Source: Fontisphaera persica
GTDB taxonomy: Bacteria; Verrucomicrobiota; Verrucomicrobiia; Limisphaerales; Fontisphaeraceae
Direction of reading: 5' to 3'
Length of the DNA stretch: 64,000 bases
NCBI RefSeq assembly: GCF_024832785.1
Contig: NZ_CP116615.1
Location: 1,798,001-1,862,000 of the forward strand
In this document: one piece after another, positions 14,171 through 22,625 of the stretch
Position numbering within the stretch: position 1 is the first letter of the stretch
How the letters are laid out: each line of letters starts with the position of its first letter
Notes under the pieces: model-generated
The model's input: the letters and a program-made list of their open reading frames with translations, nothing else
What the model was told of the DNA's origin: nothing
The model's database searches: none
Program-made: the position numbers and the translations under genes

Positions 14171-15457
14171 TCAACGGTCACACTCGCCCATCACAAAGTC
14201 AATCGAGCCGAGAATGGCCACCACATCGCTAATCATATTCCCCGGCAGCAGCTTGGGGAGGATGCTCAGGTTGACAAACGAAGGCGAGCGAATCTTCAGG
14301 CGGTAAGGTGTGCCGCCGCCGCGGCTGTGAATATAAAAGCCCAGCTCGCCCTTCGGGTTCTCCGCGCCAAAATAAACCTCGCCCGGCGGCGCGTTGACCC
14401 CCTGCGTCACCAGCATGAATTGGTGAATCAATTCCTCCATGCTGGTCAGCACTTTGTGTTTGGGGGGAAGCACAATTTTGCCGTCCGGCACGTTGATGGG
14501 CTCGCCGGATGGATTGTCCGGGCCTCCGGGCAAACGATCCAGACATTGGCGGATGATACGCACGCTCTGCCGCATTTCCTCCATGCGCACCAGATAGCGG
14601 TCATAGCAGTCACCCACACTGCCCACGGGCACGTCAAACTCCAATTCCCCGTAGCAAAGGTACGGATGGGCCTTCCGCAAATCGTGCTCGATGCCACTGC
14701 CCCGCAGATTGGGGCCGCTCAAGGCATAACTGATGGCATCCTCGCGGGAAATAATGCCGATGTCCCGCGTGCGTTCGACCCAAATACGGTTCCGCGTCAG
14801 GAGTTGGTCCACCTCGTCAATCTCCACCAGCACTTCGTCACAGAACTTGCGGCATTGCTCCACCCACCCCGGCGGCAAATCCCGCGACAGCCCGCCGATG
14901 CGCGTATAACTGGTGGTGAAACGCGCCCCCGTAAGCCACTCGCAAAGATTGTAAATTTTTTCGCGCTCCGTGAAGGTGTGCAAAAACACCGTCATGGCCC
15001 CGCAATCCATGGCGTAGCAGCCAATCCCCAACAAATGCGAGGAAATGCGCGCCAGTTCGCAGCAGATGACGCGAATATACTGGCAGCGGGGCGGCAGGGA
15101 GCGGTCAATGCCCAGCAATTTCTCCACCGCCAGGGCATACGCCACATTGTTGGCCAGGGGCGCCAAATAATCCAGACGGTCGGTGTAGGGAATGAACTGG
15201 GTGTAGGTCATGTTTTCGGCGATTTTTTCATCGCCGCGATGCAAATAACCAATGTCTGGCGTGGCTTTGACGATCACTTCGCCGTCCAGTTCCAACAGCA
15301 GCCGCAACACCCCGTGGGTGGAGGGATGAGACGGCCCCATGTTCAAAAGCAACTTGTCTCCCTGCAACTCTCCCAGTTCATCTGGCCCCACCTGCTGCAA
15401 AGCTTGCTGCGCCCGGCTGGCCGGTTCTCGGAAAGCAATGTCCTGGACTTCACCCAT
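14171..15457 (-). CDS. nuoD: NADH-quinone oxidoreductase subunit D (49 kDa)
   Basis: A 428-residue core subunit of complex I that forms part of the quinone-binding site and is homologous to the large subunit of [NiFe] hydrogenases. The N-terminal LLLNMGPSHPSTHGVLRLLLEL segment and the C-terminal LPKLLPGNMISDVVAILGSIDFVMGECDR end are typical and full length. NuoD lacks the nickel-ligand CxxC pairs of hydrogenases and none are seen here, so this is not the substrate of the nearby hydrogenase protease. It begins 3 bases after nuoC, in the order B-C-D-E of a normal nuo operon. Confidence 0.96.
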   Translation of the reverse strand: MGEVQDIAFREPASRAQQALQQVGPDELGELQGDKLLLNMGPSHPSTHGVLRLLLELDGEVIVKATPDIGYLHRGDEKIAENMTYTQFIPYTDRLDYLAPLANNVAYALAVEKLLGIDRSLPPRCQYIRVICCELARISSHLLGIGCYAMDCGAMTVFLHTFTEREKIYNLCEWLTGARFTTSYTRIGGLSRDLPPGWVEQCRKFCDEVLVEIDEVDQLLTRNRIWVERTRDIGIISREDAISYALSGPNLRGSGIEHDLRKAHPYLCYGELEFDVPVGSVGDCYDRYLVRMEEMRQSVRIIRQCLDRLPGGPDNPSGEPINVPDGKIVLPPKHKVLTSMEELIHQFMLVTQGVNAPPGEVYFGAENPKGELGFYIHSRGGGTPYRLKIRSPSFVNLSILPKLLPGNMISDVVAILGSIDFVMGECDR

Positions 15458-15460
15458 GAT

Positions 15461-16045
15461 TCAAGACTCCACATCTCGGACCCGCGGCTCGCGGCTGATG
15501 GCGTCTGGCGCGCCAGGGCTGGTCACAAAGGGGCCGCCTTCCAAAGGGGCGGGTTCGGTGAAGGCCACCTCCGGCAGAGCCGTGGGCTTGCCTGCCAGCG
15601 GAAAATCTTTCCGCAAGGGATGATAAGGATATCCTTCCCACATGATGATGCGGCGCAAATCAGGATGCCCCGCAAAACGGATGCCCATCATGTCGTATAT
15701 CTCGCGCTCGTGCCAGTCGGCGGTCCCCCAGAGATGACTGACGGTGGGCAGCTCGGATTTTTCCTCGGACACGGAGGTTTTTAACCGTAAATGGCAGTGG
15801 TGCTTCAGCCCGTAAAGCTCATAAACCACCGTCCAGCGCGGGTCTTCGCCGTAGTTGTCCACGCTGGAAATGTCCAGGAGATAATCAAATCCCAGCTCAT
15901 CCCGGGCAAAACGGCAAACTTCCGCAATTTGACCGGCGTCATGGACCACCAGCGTGATTTCGCCACGAAATTCGAGCGGCTCCCCCAAGACGCCGGGGAA
16001 TCGCTCGCGGCAACGCCGCACCAGCTCAGCCAGTTGTTCATTCAT
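15461..16045 (-). CDS. nuoC: NADH-quinone oxidoreductase subunit C (30 kDa)
   Basis: A 194-residue peripheral-arm subunit of complex I that contacts NuoD and NuoB. The signature region [20 protein letters not shown] followed by [14 protein letters not shown] is present near residues 135-170. It is a separate protein rather than the NuoCD fusion seen in enterobacteria. The start ATG overlaps the nuoB stop (ATGA). The C-terminal tail after the signature is 20-odd residues, Pro-rich and not conserved in the family. Confidence 0.95.
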   Translation of the reverse strand: MNEQLAELVRRCRERFPGVLGEPLEFRGEITLVVHDAGQIAEVCRFARDELGFDYLLDISSVDNYGEDPRWTVVYELYGLKHHCHLRLKTSVSEEKSELPTVSHLWGTADWHEREIYDMMGIRFAGHPDLRRIIMWEGYPYHPLRKDFPLAGKPTALPEVAFTEPAPLEGGPFVTSPGAPDAISREPRVRDVES

Positions 16046-16551
16046 GCGGCTTGGGGACGGAAGATGGGTTCCTTGGCCACTTTATTCTGCAGCCGAATCA
16101 GGGCGTCCAACAAAGCTTCCGGCCGCGGGGGGCAGCCCGCCACGTAAACATCCACCGGGATGATATGGTCCACCCCCTGCAAGACGGCATAGCTGCGATA
16201 CATGCCGCCAGTGGAGGCGCAGGCGCCCATGGCAATGACCCATTTGGGATCGGGCATCTGCTCATAAATACGCTTCACCACCAGCGCCATCTTATAGGTC
16301 ACCGTGCCGGCCACAATCATGACATCGGACTGGCGTGGCGAAAAGCGCATGACCTCGGCGCCAAAGCGGGAAATATCAAAGCGACTGGCCCCCGTGGCCA
16401 TCAGTTCAATCGCGCAGCAGGCCAGCCCCATCGGCATGGGCCAGAGGCTGTTTTTGCGGCACCAATTCAACGCCGCTTCGAGGCGGGTGTGAATTACGCC
16501 GCCTTCGATTTTGGAGTTGTAGCCGAATTCTGTGGTGTTGCCCATGCTCAT
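16042..16551 (-). CDS. nuoB: NADH-quinone oxidoreductase subunit B (PSST, N2 cluster)
   Basis: A 169-residue subunit that carries the terminal [4Fe-4S] cluster N2, which reduces quinone. The four ligands are visible: the tandem pair C45-C46 in [10 protein letters not shown]111 in GACAST and C140 in AGCPPRP. It is the first gene of the minus-strand operon; no nuoA precedes it in the 260 bases to the next gene, although nuoA normally lies directly upstream. A second ATG two codons in is an equal start choice. The remaining complex I genes (A, F-N) are not in the window. Confidence 0.96.
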   Translation of the reverse strand: MSMGNTTEFGYNSKIEGGVIHTRLEAALNWCRKNSLWPMPMGLACCAIELMATGASRFDISRFGAEVMRFSPRQSDVMIVAGTVTYKMALVVKRIYEQMPDPKWVIAMGACASTGGMYRSYAVLQGVDHIIPVDVYVAGCPPRPEALLDALIRLQNKVAKEPIFRPQAA

Positions 16552-16728
16552 GCGATTGAACCAGTGCGGGGCGAATTCAGGGGCGCCTGCCGCGAGGAAA
16601 ACCTAACCGCCACCCACGGCAGGCGCAAGCGCATTTTGACCATCTAGTCATCCCAAACGGCTTGGGAGCACGAAAAACGACTCCGCCGCGTTCGTGGAGG
16701 AAGCTCTGGTGCCAGAAGCGCTTCGTTA

Positions 16729-16816
16729 GAGTGACGGCTGACCCAGCAAGCAACCATGCCACCAAGGGTTCCCACGGAGACTGGATGCGTGCTGGACAGG
16801 ACAAAAGCCGTCACTC
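16729..16816. repeat. Long imperfect inverted repeat in an intergenic region
   Basis: GAGTGACGGCT (16729-16739) is matched by its exact inverse AGCCGTCACTC (16806-16816), 66 bases apart. Inside these arms CCAGCA (16743-16748) pairs with TGCTGG (16792-16797). The right arm covers the stop codon of the minus-strand metallo-hydrolase gene, so the structure could form in its transcript's 3' end, but there is no T-run. Otherwise the 259 bases between nuoB and the next gene hold nothing I recognise. Confidence 0.5.
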
Positions 16817-17776
16817 CCACGGGCGCAAGCGCACTTCGATGCCCAAATCGCGGCCCACCTGCGCTTTGAATGCGGCAGGATTGGCTTGGTTGTAATGGTA
16901 GGGATATACCACCTTCGGGCGGATGGCCCGCACAAACTGAGCGGCCTCCGGCGGTCCCATGTTGTACCGGCCATCACAACAAACGAAAGCCACGTCAATG
17001 TTAGTTATCCGGCTTCGGTCAATGCTGGCGCTGGTGTCACCGCTAATATAAAGGCGTGTGCCTCCTAAAGTCACAATGTATCCATTTCCTGCACCCAACG
17101 GGTGACGATCATTAGTGGCAGGGACGGCCTCGACATGCACGCCCATCTGTTCGGTGCTCTGTCCATTCAACAAACGCACCGAGCGATTGGTCAAGGGGCT
17201 GGCAGCGGAAACCAATAAAGCATAAACACTTGAGGACACCACCAGAACGGTTTGGGCGTTGGTCAGGGTATTGAGCGCGTTCAGGTTGTAGTGGTCATTA
17301 TGTTCATGGGTGACGAAAATTAAGTTGGCACGGGGATACCCCTGGCTCACGTAGGTGGTGGCGGTAGGGTCCACATAAATGGCCAGATTATTCCACCACA
17401 AAAGAAAAGTCGCGTGATTGAAATGGCGCATGATGGCGTCGCCCTGTGCGGTGGGGATATGATCGCCCGTCAGGGCGTTCGTGGCGGCCTGCAACGCCCG
17501 ATAAAAGCGCTGGGGCACATACGGGCTGGCCGTATCCACATGTTGAACCAGGCCAGTGCTGGCGGCTGTGGCAAGGCCGCGCCAGTCCACCAGGTTGGTG
17601 GACCATTGCAACTGATAACGCTGGCCATTGGCCGCCTGCAATTCCAACTGCAATTCAGCTTCGGCGTTCCACCGCGGGCGGGCAAACTGGGGAGACTGGG
17701 CGGGCAGAAAGCCGGCCGCGCAAAGCATCAAGGCCAACCAGTTCGCGCCAAGGGAGGCAAGGCATGGGCGGTACAT
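16811..17776 (-). CDS. Secreted MBL-fold metallo-hydrolase
   Basis: A 321-residue exported protein. The chosen ATG gives a signal peptide (MYRPCLASLGANWLALMLCA then AGFLPAQS); a longer frame upstream adds an unlikely basic extension. Residues about 35-90 hold the YQLQWSTNLVDW module common in secreted verrucomicrobial proteins. The catalytic part (about 105-321) is a metallo-beta-lactamase fold of the UlaG/YycJ-like kind: THEHNDHYN is the HxHxDH metal motif, YISGDTS supplies the Asp, and YPYHYNQ near the C-terminus the last His. Substrate unknown; a lactonase or phosphodiesterase is possible. Its C-terminal stop lies within an inverted repeat. Confidence 0.82.
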   Translation of the reverse strand: MYRPCLASLGANWLALMLCAAGFLPAQSPQFARPRWNAEAELQLELQAANGQRYQLQWSTNLVDWRGLATAASTGLVQHVDTASPYVPQRFYRALQAATNALTGDHIPTAQGDAIMRHFNHATFLLWWNNLAIYVDPTATTYVSQGYPRANLIFVTHEHNDHYNLNALNTLTNAQTVLVVSSSVYALLVSAASPLTNRSVRLLNGQSTEQMGVHVEAVPATNDRHPLGAGNGYIVTLGGTRLYISGDTSASIDRSRITNIDVAFVCCDGRYNMGPPEAAQFVRAIRPKVVYPYHYNQANPAAFKAQVGRDLGIEVRLRPWE

Positions 17777-17892
17777 AGGGCTATGGCTATTAGGACGCCT
17801 TGAGTAAACCAAAATTGAGGCTTTTTGTAAATGCGATTTGCGCCTCCTTGAAGAAAAGACTGCCCAAGACAGTCCAATCATGGTAAGATTTC

Positions 17893-18531
17893 ATGCGTAA
17901 ATTTATGAAACCCATGTCTTTACCACGCAAAAGTGCCCTAACCCTGGCAATCACCCTGGCCTGCCTGATGATGTCCGGCCTTAAAATGCACGCAGCCGGC
18001 GATTGGGTTACCCTCTTCAACGGCAAGGACCTGACCGGCTGGAAAGTGCCGGCCAGCAACGTCTTCTGGAAGGTGGTGGAAGGGGTGTTGGTGGGCGAAA
18101 ATGACGAAACCCTCAAAGGCAGCATGTTGTACACCGAGAAAAGTTATCAGGATTTTATTTTTGAAGCAGACGTCCGCTGGGAAGGCGACATTGACTCGGG
18201 GTACATGGTACGGAAGCCGGAGTTGCAGATGCAAATCGGCATTTCCAGTTCACTTAAACGGGACATGACCTGCAGCTTTTATACAGGCGGCGCAGAGCGG
18301 TATCCCGTGGCCGGCCAGGCCAAGGATGTGGACAAATACCTAAAGCCCGGCCAATGGAACAACATCCGGCTGCAGGCCAAGGGCAACACCTTCACCGTAT
18401 GGCTCAACGGCCACCAAGTCACCGAATACACCAATGAGAAATATGCCGGTGCCGCTCCCATCGGCCTGCAAATCCATCCCAAAGTGAAAATGAAGGTGGA
18501 GTTCCGGAATATCCGCATCAAAGAGTTGTAA
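17893..18531 (+). CDS. Secreted DUF1080 (3-keto-disaccharide hydrolase-like) protein
   Basis: A 212-residue exported protein of the DUF1080 family, a concanavalin-like beta sandwich that in characterised members acts on 3-keto-glycosides. The start region has three closely spaced Met codons (17893, 17905, 17914) before a signal peptide (LTLAITLACLMMSGLKMHAA). The mature part begins DWVTLFNGKDLTGWKV, the family hallmark, and continues with FEADVRW, GQWNNIRLQAKGNTFTVWLNG and a final KVEFRNIRIKEL. It is a single-domain, standalone version. It is transcribed divergently from the metallo-hydrolase gene. The family is strongly enriched in Verrucomicrobia and Planctomycetes, which supports the host assignment. 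Confidence 0.9.
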   Translation: MRKFMKPMSLPRKSALTLAITLACLMMSGLKMHAAGDWVTLFNGKDLTGWKVPASNVFWKVVEGVLVGENDETLKGSMLYTEKSYQDFIFEADVRWEGDIDSGYMVRKPELQMQIGISSSLKRDMTCSFYTGGAERYPVAGQAKDVDKYLKPGQWNNIRLQAKGNTFTVWLNGHQVTEYTNEKYAGAAPIGLQIHPKVKMKVEFRNIRIKEL

Positions 18532-18560
18532 TTGGGCGGCCAGCCCGCAATTTTTGCCCG

Positions 18561-19346
18561 TCAGGGTTGTTTTCCGCCCCCTGTACCGGAGGGGGCATCT
18601 CCCCAGCCCAGCGGCGGGCGGATTTTTCGTGCCTCCGGACGCCGCCAAAAATCGCGGACTTTGTTCAACGTTTCGCCAAAATCCAAGTCCAACAAGCGCT
18701 CCCTGACCGGGCCTGGGGCCAACTGCTGGCGCGGCACCCACAGTGTCATGGCGCCGGAATTGGCGGGCGGCATGTGCCCTTCAAACTCCAGTCGCAGGCC
18801 ATTGGTTTTGACGATGCCCACCGAGGGGATGTCCAGAAAGGCCAGCGGAAGCAATGGCGCCTGACCAGGGCAATAAATCCACCCCCCGCGCAGCTCCAAT
18901 GGCCATGGGTCTCTGCCCACCTTTAGGGACAAACTGGCGGAGGCGTTGGTATATTCCTGTACCAAGCTTTCCCCGGCAATTTGCACGCCTAGGACGGCGT
19001 CTTCGCTCATGCCGTCCAATGGCCCTTCACCGAGGCGGGTTACCAAAACCCGCTGGGTGTAGCGGACTCCCCGATATTCCCATTCGGTCTGCAGGATGGG
19101 AAGGTTGTCGAGAAGAAAACGCCGCGCGGGAAGCGCCGGTGGCAAGCCAAAGTCAAAACGCACCGCAACGCCCGTAGTGGCATGACCGCCGGAAAAAGCG
19201 CCGGTGGGACATTCCACCACACCGTTGGAAAACACCTGTACCAGGGCAGAGAAGGCCGGAGCGGAGGAACTGGCGGCAATCGTCTTCATCCCCGCTGAGG
19301 CCAGTGCCAGCAGCCCTACTAAAAGTTTGGTCAAAGGACTCCTCAT
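18561..19346 (-). CDS. Secreted protein of unknown function
   Basis: A protein of about 261 residues that I do not recognise. It begins MRSPLTKLLVGLLALASAG, a signal peptide, and the mature part looks beta-rich (FSNGVVECPTGAF, VAVRFDFGLP, WEYRGVRYTQRVLVTRL), ending in a Gly/Pro-rich tail. The start at 19346 is favoured because its ATG overlaps the stop of the upstream phosphatase gene (ATGA). No catalytic motif is evident. It is the third gene of a ksgA-phosphatase-secreted protein unit. Confidence 0.6.
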   Translation of the reverse strand: MRSPLTKLLVGLLALASAGMKTIAASSSAPAFSALVQVFSNGVVECPTGAFSGGHATTGVAVRFDFGLPPALPARRFLLDNLPILQTEWEYRGVRYTQRVLVTRLGEGPLDGMSEDAVLGVQIAGESLVQEYTNASASLSLKVGRDPWPLELRGGWIYCPGQAPLLPLAFLDIPSVGIVKTNGLRLEFEGHMPPANSGAMTLWVPRQQLAPGPVRERLLDLDFGETLNKVRDFWRRPEARKIRPPLGWGDAPSGTGGGKQP

Positions 19347-20041
19347 GTGGGTTGCCGGTTGTGGCAATGCTGCAGAAAGCGCGCAACGGCTTTGCGTTGA
19401 GCCCGGGTCAAACGCACACCAGGCCGCCGGGCCCGCAACCAGGCTTCCGCCTCCGCCACGTTGGCGCAGCGGCCTTGTTGCACCAGGTAGGCGGCCAATA
19501 TGGCGGCGGCGCGTCCATGCCCCAAGGCACAGTGAACATAAACATGCTGCCGTTGGCAGTGGTCGCGAATGAATTGGAGGGCACGTTCAAAATCACGATG
19601 CCGGGGAGGGGTCATGTCCAAGATGGGCAGCCGCAGGTATTCCCCCTGTTCGCGCATGAACTCCGGTTCAGCGTACTCGGCCGTGAGATCGAGCACCGCC
19701 AACGGCTCCAAGTGCGCGATGCGACGCCGTTCATCCCAGCACAGGCGGCGTCCCCAATACAGGCCCGGTTCCACCTCGGCAAAGGCCGGTTCACGCGAGA
19801 AAAAGCGCCAGGCCAGCAATACGGCGTAGTTGTAGAGGAAGTACGGCCAGAAGAGCACCCAAGAGAAAAAGGGCAGCCGCCCATCGCTGCCTTTCTGGAA
19901 AATATGCGGCTGCCGGGCATAAAAAGCGTAGGTCAGTGCCATGCCCGTAGCCACGCCATTAAAAGCGAGCAACAGGAGCAGCAAGGGAATGGCCGCCTCG
20001 AGCGAATCGGGTGTGATTTCGTTGAATTGAAGATTAAACAT
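19343..20041 (-). CDS. Membrane-anchored dual-specificity phosphatase-like protein
   Basis: A 232-residue protein with two N-terminal hydrophobic segments (about 15-40 and 58-80), then a cytoplasm- or periplasm-facing dual-specificity phosphatase domain. The active-site loop HCALGHGRAA matches HCx5R; the upstream VLDLTAEYAEPEF and ILDMTPP segments fit the family, with an Asp before the loop as general-acid candidate. Similar proteins exist next to diacylglycerol kinase or sphingosine-type lipid genes, so a lipid phosphate substrate is possible; protein substrates cannot be excluded. It overlaps ksgA upstream by 8 bases and the secreted-protein gene downstream by 4, so the unit is translationally tight. 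Confidence 0.8.
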   Translation of the reverse strand: MFNLQFNEITPDSLEAAIPLLLLLLAFNGVATGMALTYAFYARQPHIFQKGSDGRLPFFSWVLFWPYFLYNYAVLLAWRFFSREPAFAEVEPGLYWGRRLCWDERRRIAHLEPLAVLDLTAEYAEPEFMREQGEYLRLPILDMTPPRHRDFERALQFIRDHCQRQHVYVHCALGHGRAAAILAAYLVQQGRCANVAEAEAWLRARRPGVRLTRAQRKAVARFLQHCHNRQPT

Positions 20042-20867
20042 GAGCCACTCCCAACAAGCGCGTCAACCCCACCCATTGTTCCAGCGACAACTCTTCCCCC
20101 CGCACGGTGGGAAGCAGCCCCAGAGCCGCCAGTGCCGCGTCCACTTCGTCTTCCGGCCGGATGGCCTTGAGCAGTTTGCGCAGCATTTTGCGCCGCTGGG
20201 AAAAGCCTTGTTTAACCAACCGGACAAAAGCCTGACGATAACATTCCTCCAGTAGAGGGGTGGAACGCCGCACCAGGGTGATACATGCAGAATCCACCTC
20301 CGGCACCGGGAAAAAACACGCGGCCGGAATCTTAAACCAATCCTGCGCCTCGTAATCCAGTTGTATCAAAAGGGTAAGCACGCCGTAATCAGGGCTGCCC
20401 GGGCGCGCCAGCAAACGTTGCGCCACTTCCCATTGCAAAGTCACCGTCATCAGGCGCGGCCCCCGCGGATTCAGGGCCAGCTCCACCAAGATGGGCGAGG
20501 CCACTGAGTATGGCAAATTGGAAACCAGTTTCCACGGCCGCCAGTCGCGCGGTTCGGTGCGCAGGTATTCGAGGGCGTCCGCCAGCACCAGAGTCAGGTT
20601 GGGGCAGCCCCCCAACCGCTGGCGCAGCACCTCAAACAACCGGCGGTCCACTTCAATCGCCAGAACTTTCAGAGGGCGGCGCACCAAGTAGTCGGTCAGC
20701 GCCCCCAGCCCGGGGCCAATCTCCAACACCTGGTCGCCCGGCTCCAACTGCGCTGCCACCACAATGCGCGTCAGTTGATTGCCATCGTGCAAAAAATTTT
20801 GTCCCAAGGAGCGGGTCAAGCGAATCCCCTCCCGGTCCAGCAACTGCCGCATTTCGCTTAAAGTCAC
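20034..20867 (-). CDS. rsmA: 16S rRNA dimethyladenosine transferase
   Basis: A 277-residue methyltransferase (RsmA/KsgA) that dimethylates two adjacent adenines near the 3' end of 16S rRNA during small-subunit assembly. SLGQNFLHD near residues 20-28, the SAM-binding VLEIGPGLGALT (about 48-59), the acidic VLADALEYL and the catalytic NLPYSVASP motif are present, with the C-terminal helical domain containing GFSQRRKMLRKLL. The start is GTG 20867; an in-frame ATG at 20852 would remove five residues. It is the first gene of an operon with a phosphatase and a secreted protein, a coupling without an obvious functional reason. Confidence 0.95.
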   Translation of the reverse strand: MTLSEMRQLLDREGIRLTRSLGQNFLHDGNQLTRIVVAAQLEPGDQVLEIGPGLGALTDYLVRRPLKVLAIEVDRRLFEVLRQRLGGCPNLTLVLADALEYLRTEPRDWRPWKLVSNLPYSVASPILVELALNPRGPRLMTVTLQWEVAQRLLARPGSPDYGVLTLLIQLDYEAQDWFKIPAACFFPVPEVDSACITLVRRSTPLLEECYRQAFVRLVKQGFSQRRKMLRKLLKAIRPEDEVDAALAALGLLPTVRGEELSLEQWVGLTRLLGVAHV

Positions 20868-21223
20868 TTTTTCAGCATTTTTTTACCGTACTGCCATTGC
20901 GCGGACACATTTTAGTGCGATATTGAGGCGTAATGCGAAGCCAAAAACCCAGTCTGCAACCGCTGCCCGGTTCAGTTGCCGAATCGGCGGCCCGGCGTTT
21001 TTTCCAGATGCGCCGCGCCCCCCGCAACGGGATGGAACTGGTGGCGGGGTTTTCCGGGCATCGCGCGCCCTTTTTGTTTTTAACGTGGCTGCGCGTGTCC
21101 CGGCAGCATAAAAAGGCCGTGGAATAACCGGCCGGCCACCCCATCGGGCCTTCGCCGCGTCATGGGAGGCTATTGTATTATTTAGGCTTTTGCCCGGCCC
21201 TGCCGGGCATTATGCTTTTGGGC
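20868..21223. other. Intergenic region with a possible small transcript
   Basis: About 355 bases between ksgA and the next plus-strand gene. On the plus strand TTGCGC (20897-20902) and GATATT (20919-20924), 16 bases apart, resemble a weak promoter. GGGC (21056-21059), a 7-base loop and GCCC (21067-21070) followed by TTTTTGTTTTT (21071-21081) resemble a short intrinsic terminator. A 64-codon open frame (20933-21127) begins just after this promoter but has no ribosome site or recognised domain and runs through the terminator. A small RNA is possible; evidence is weak. Confidence 0.25.
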
Positions 21224-21727
21224 ATGAAGCATTACCTGCAATGGGTTGTTTTACTGGCCTGGCTGGGGGCCGCAGGTCACGTGGACGCAGCCTCCGGCAA
21301 ATTGCTCAAGGTGCTGCCCCATTACCTGGATTTGAAAGGCCGGCATTCGCTCAGCCCCAGTTTATATGACCGTGACGCCTACCAGGCTTATTTGCGGGAG
21401 AAGCCGGAGGAACGTTCCGGCCTGCGGTTTGACATCCAATACCGCGTGGCCAATGCCAGCCAGCCCCGGGTGCGGGTGGAATTGCGGGCCATGAAGGGCG
21501 GCCAGCCCCAGACCAAAGTGTTGGAAATGGAGGTCAAGAAAACCACCTTCCTGGGGCGATGGGCCTCCGTGGCGGTCCGCGGCGAGGATTACAAAAATCT
21601 GGGGGAAATATCCGCGTGGCGCGTGACCTTGTGGGACGGCAACCAACTACTCGGAGAACGCAAATCATTTCTATGGCCGCCAGATTCCCCCGTCCCCGCC
21701 CCGGTTGCGCCTGCCGCCAAACCATAA
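21224..21727 (+). CDS. Exported protein of unknown function, in the lipid-transport operon
   Basis: A 167-residue protein starting MKHYLQWVVLLAWLGAAGHV with a signal peptide probably cut after the VDAA segment; an upstream in-frame start would put unlikely residues ahead of it. The mature protein is short and beta-rich (LRFDIQYRVANASQPRVRVELR, and later RWASVAVRGEDY) with a Pro/Ala tail. I do not recognise the family. It is 61 bases upstream of the MlaE-like permease and on the same strand, so it may act in the same envelope pathway; that is inference. Confidence 0.65.
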   Translation: MKHYLQWVVLLAWLGAAGHVDAASGKLLKVLPHYLDLKGRHSLSPSLYDRDAYQAYLREKPEERSGLRFDIQYRVANASQPRVRVELRAMKGGQPQTKVLEMEVKKTTFLGRWASVAVRGEDYKNLGEISAWRVTLWDGNQLLGERKSFLWPPDSPVPAPVAPAAKP

Positions 21728-21788
21728 GCCCGGCGATGGCCCCGCGGTGGCAGCCACCAGGCTGTGTCGCTGCAGATGCCAAGGGATT

Positions 21789-22616
21789 ATGAGAATTTTT
21801 GCTTCAGCCAGCGAGGGGAACCATGCAAGTTTGGCGGGGGCCATTGGGCATCGGTTGTGCCAAGCCATGGGCACTGTCCGCGGTTTGCTGGCCTTTGGGT
21901 TGATTACCTTGGGCGTATTGGTCACCAAAAGCGCCGTCGCCCGGCCGTTGATGCGCCCGCTGATGCGCCGCCACCTCTATCGCGCCGGCGTGCGGCTTCT
22001 GCCCATGGCCCTGTTCTTGGCGATGGCCTTGGGCTTTGTGGTTATCGGCCAGAGTGTGGTCTTGTTGAGCCGGGTGGGCGCGCAAGACTTCGCCGGCACC
22101 ATCATGGTCAGTGTGGTCGTGCGCGAGCTGGGGCCCTTGGCGGCCGCCTTGTTGATTCTCTTGCGGGTTGGCACGGCCACGGTCATCGAATTGGGTACCG
22201 CCCGCGCACTGGGGGAGGTGGAGGTGCTGGAATCCCTGAGCATTGATCCCATTCATTACCTGGTGGCGCCGCGCATGGCTGGCATGATTCTGGGCGCGTT
22301 CACCTTGAGCATCTACTTGATTGTCGCCGCCCTGGCCTGCGGTTATGTCTTCGCCTTTCTCCAGGACGTGCCGCTGACTCCCTCAGATTACCTCGCGCAA
22401 TTGGCGGGTGCCTTGCAAGCCCTGGATTTTGTGCTGGTAGGCATCAAAGCCCTGCTTTTTGGGGTGCTCATTGCGGTCACCACTTGTTACCAAGGGCTGG
22501 CACGCCCTTTAAGCCTCGAAGATGTTTCCCAGGCCACCGTCCGGGCCACCGTACATGGATTGTTGGGCATCGTGGCGCTGGACGTCCTGTTCATGGTGGT
22601 CTTTCTGGCCAGTTGA
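21789..22616 (+). CDS. MlaE-family ABC transporter permease
   Basis: A 275-residue integral membrane protein of the MlaE/YrbE family, the permease of an ABC system that moves phospholipids between membranes together with MCE-domain proteins. Several hydrophobic segments are seen from about 50 on, with the family stretch VVVRELGPLAAALLILLRVGTA and the conserved coupling region GTARALGEVEVLESLSIDPI that contacts the ATPase. The start ATG at 21789 has AAGGGA just upstream; a longer frame from 21705 would add Cys/Arg-rich residues that do not fit. It is followed by the MlaF-like and MCE genes. Confidence 0.9.
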   Translation: MRIFASASEGNHASLAGAIGHRLCQAMGTVRGLLAFGLITLGVLVTKSAVARPLMRPLMRRHLYRAGVRLLPMALFLAMALGFVVIGQSVVLLSRVGAQDFAGTIMVSVVVRELGPLAAALLILLRVGTATVIELGTARALGEVEVLESLSIDPIHYLVAPRMAGMILGAFTLSIYLIVAALACGYVFAFLQDVPLTPSDYLAQLAGALQALDFVLVGIKALLFGVLIAVTTCYQGLARPLSLEDVSQATVRATVHGLLGIVALDVLFMVVFLAS

Positions 22617-22625
22617 TGCAAGGTT

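Noticed and set aside
14327-15784. A 485-codon plus-strand frame opposite nuoD/nuoC
   Set aside because: Shadow of two well-conserved complex I genes; its product has no recognisable features. Similar long shadows opposite glnE and icd were dropped for the same reason.
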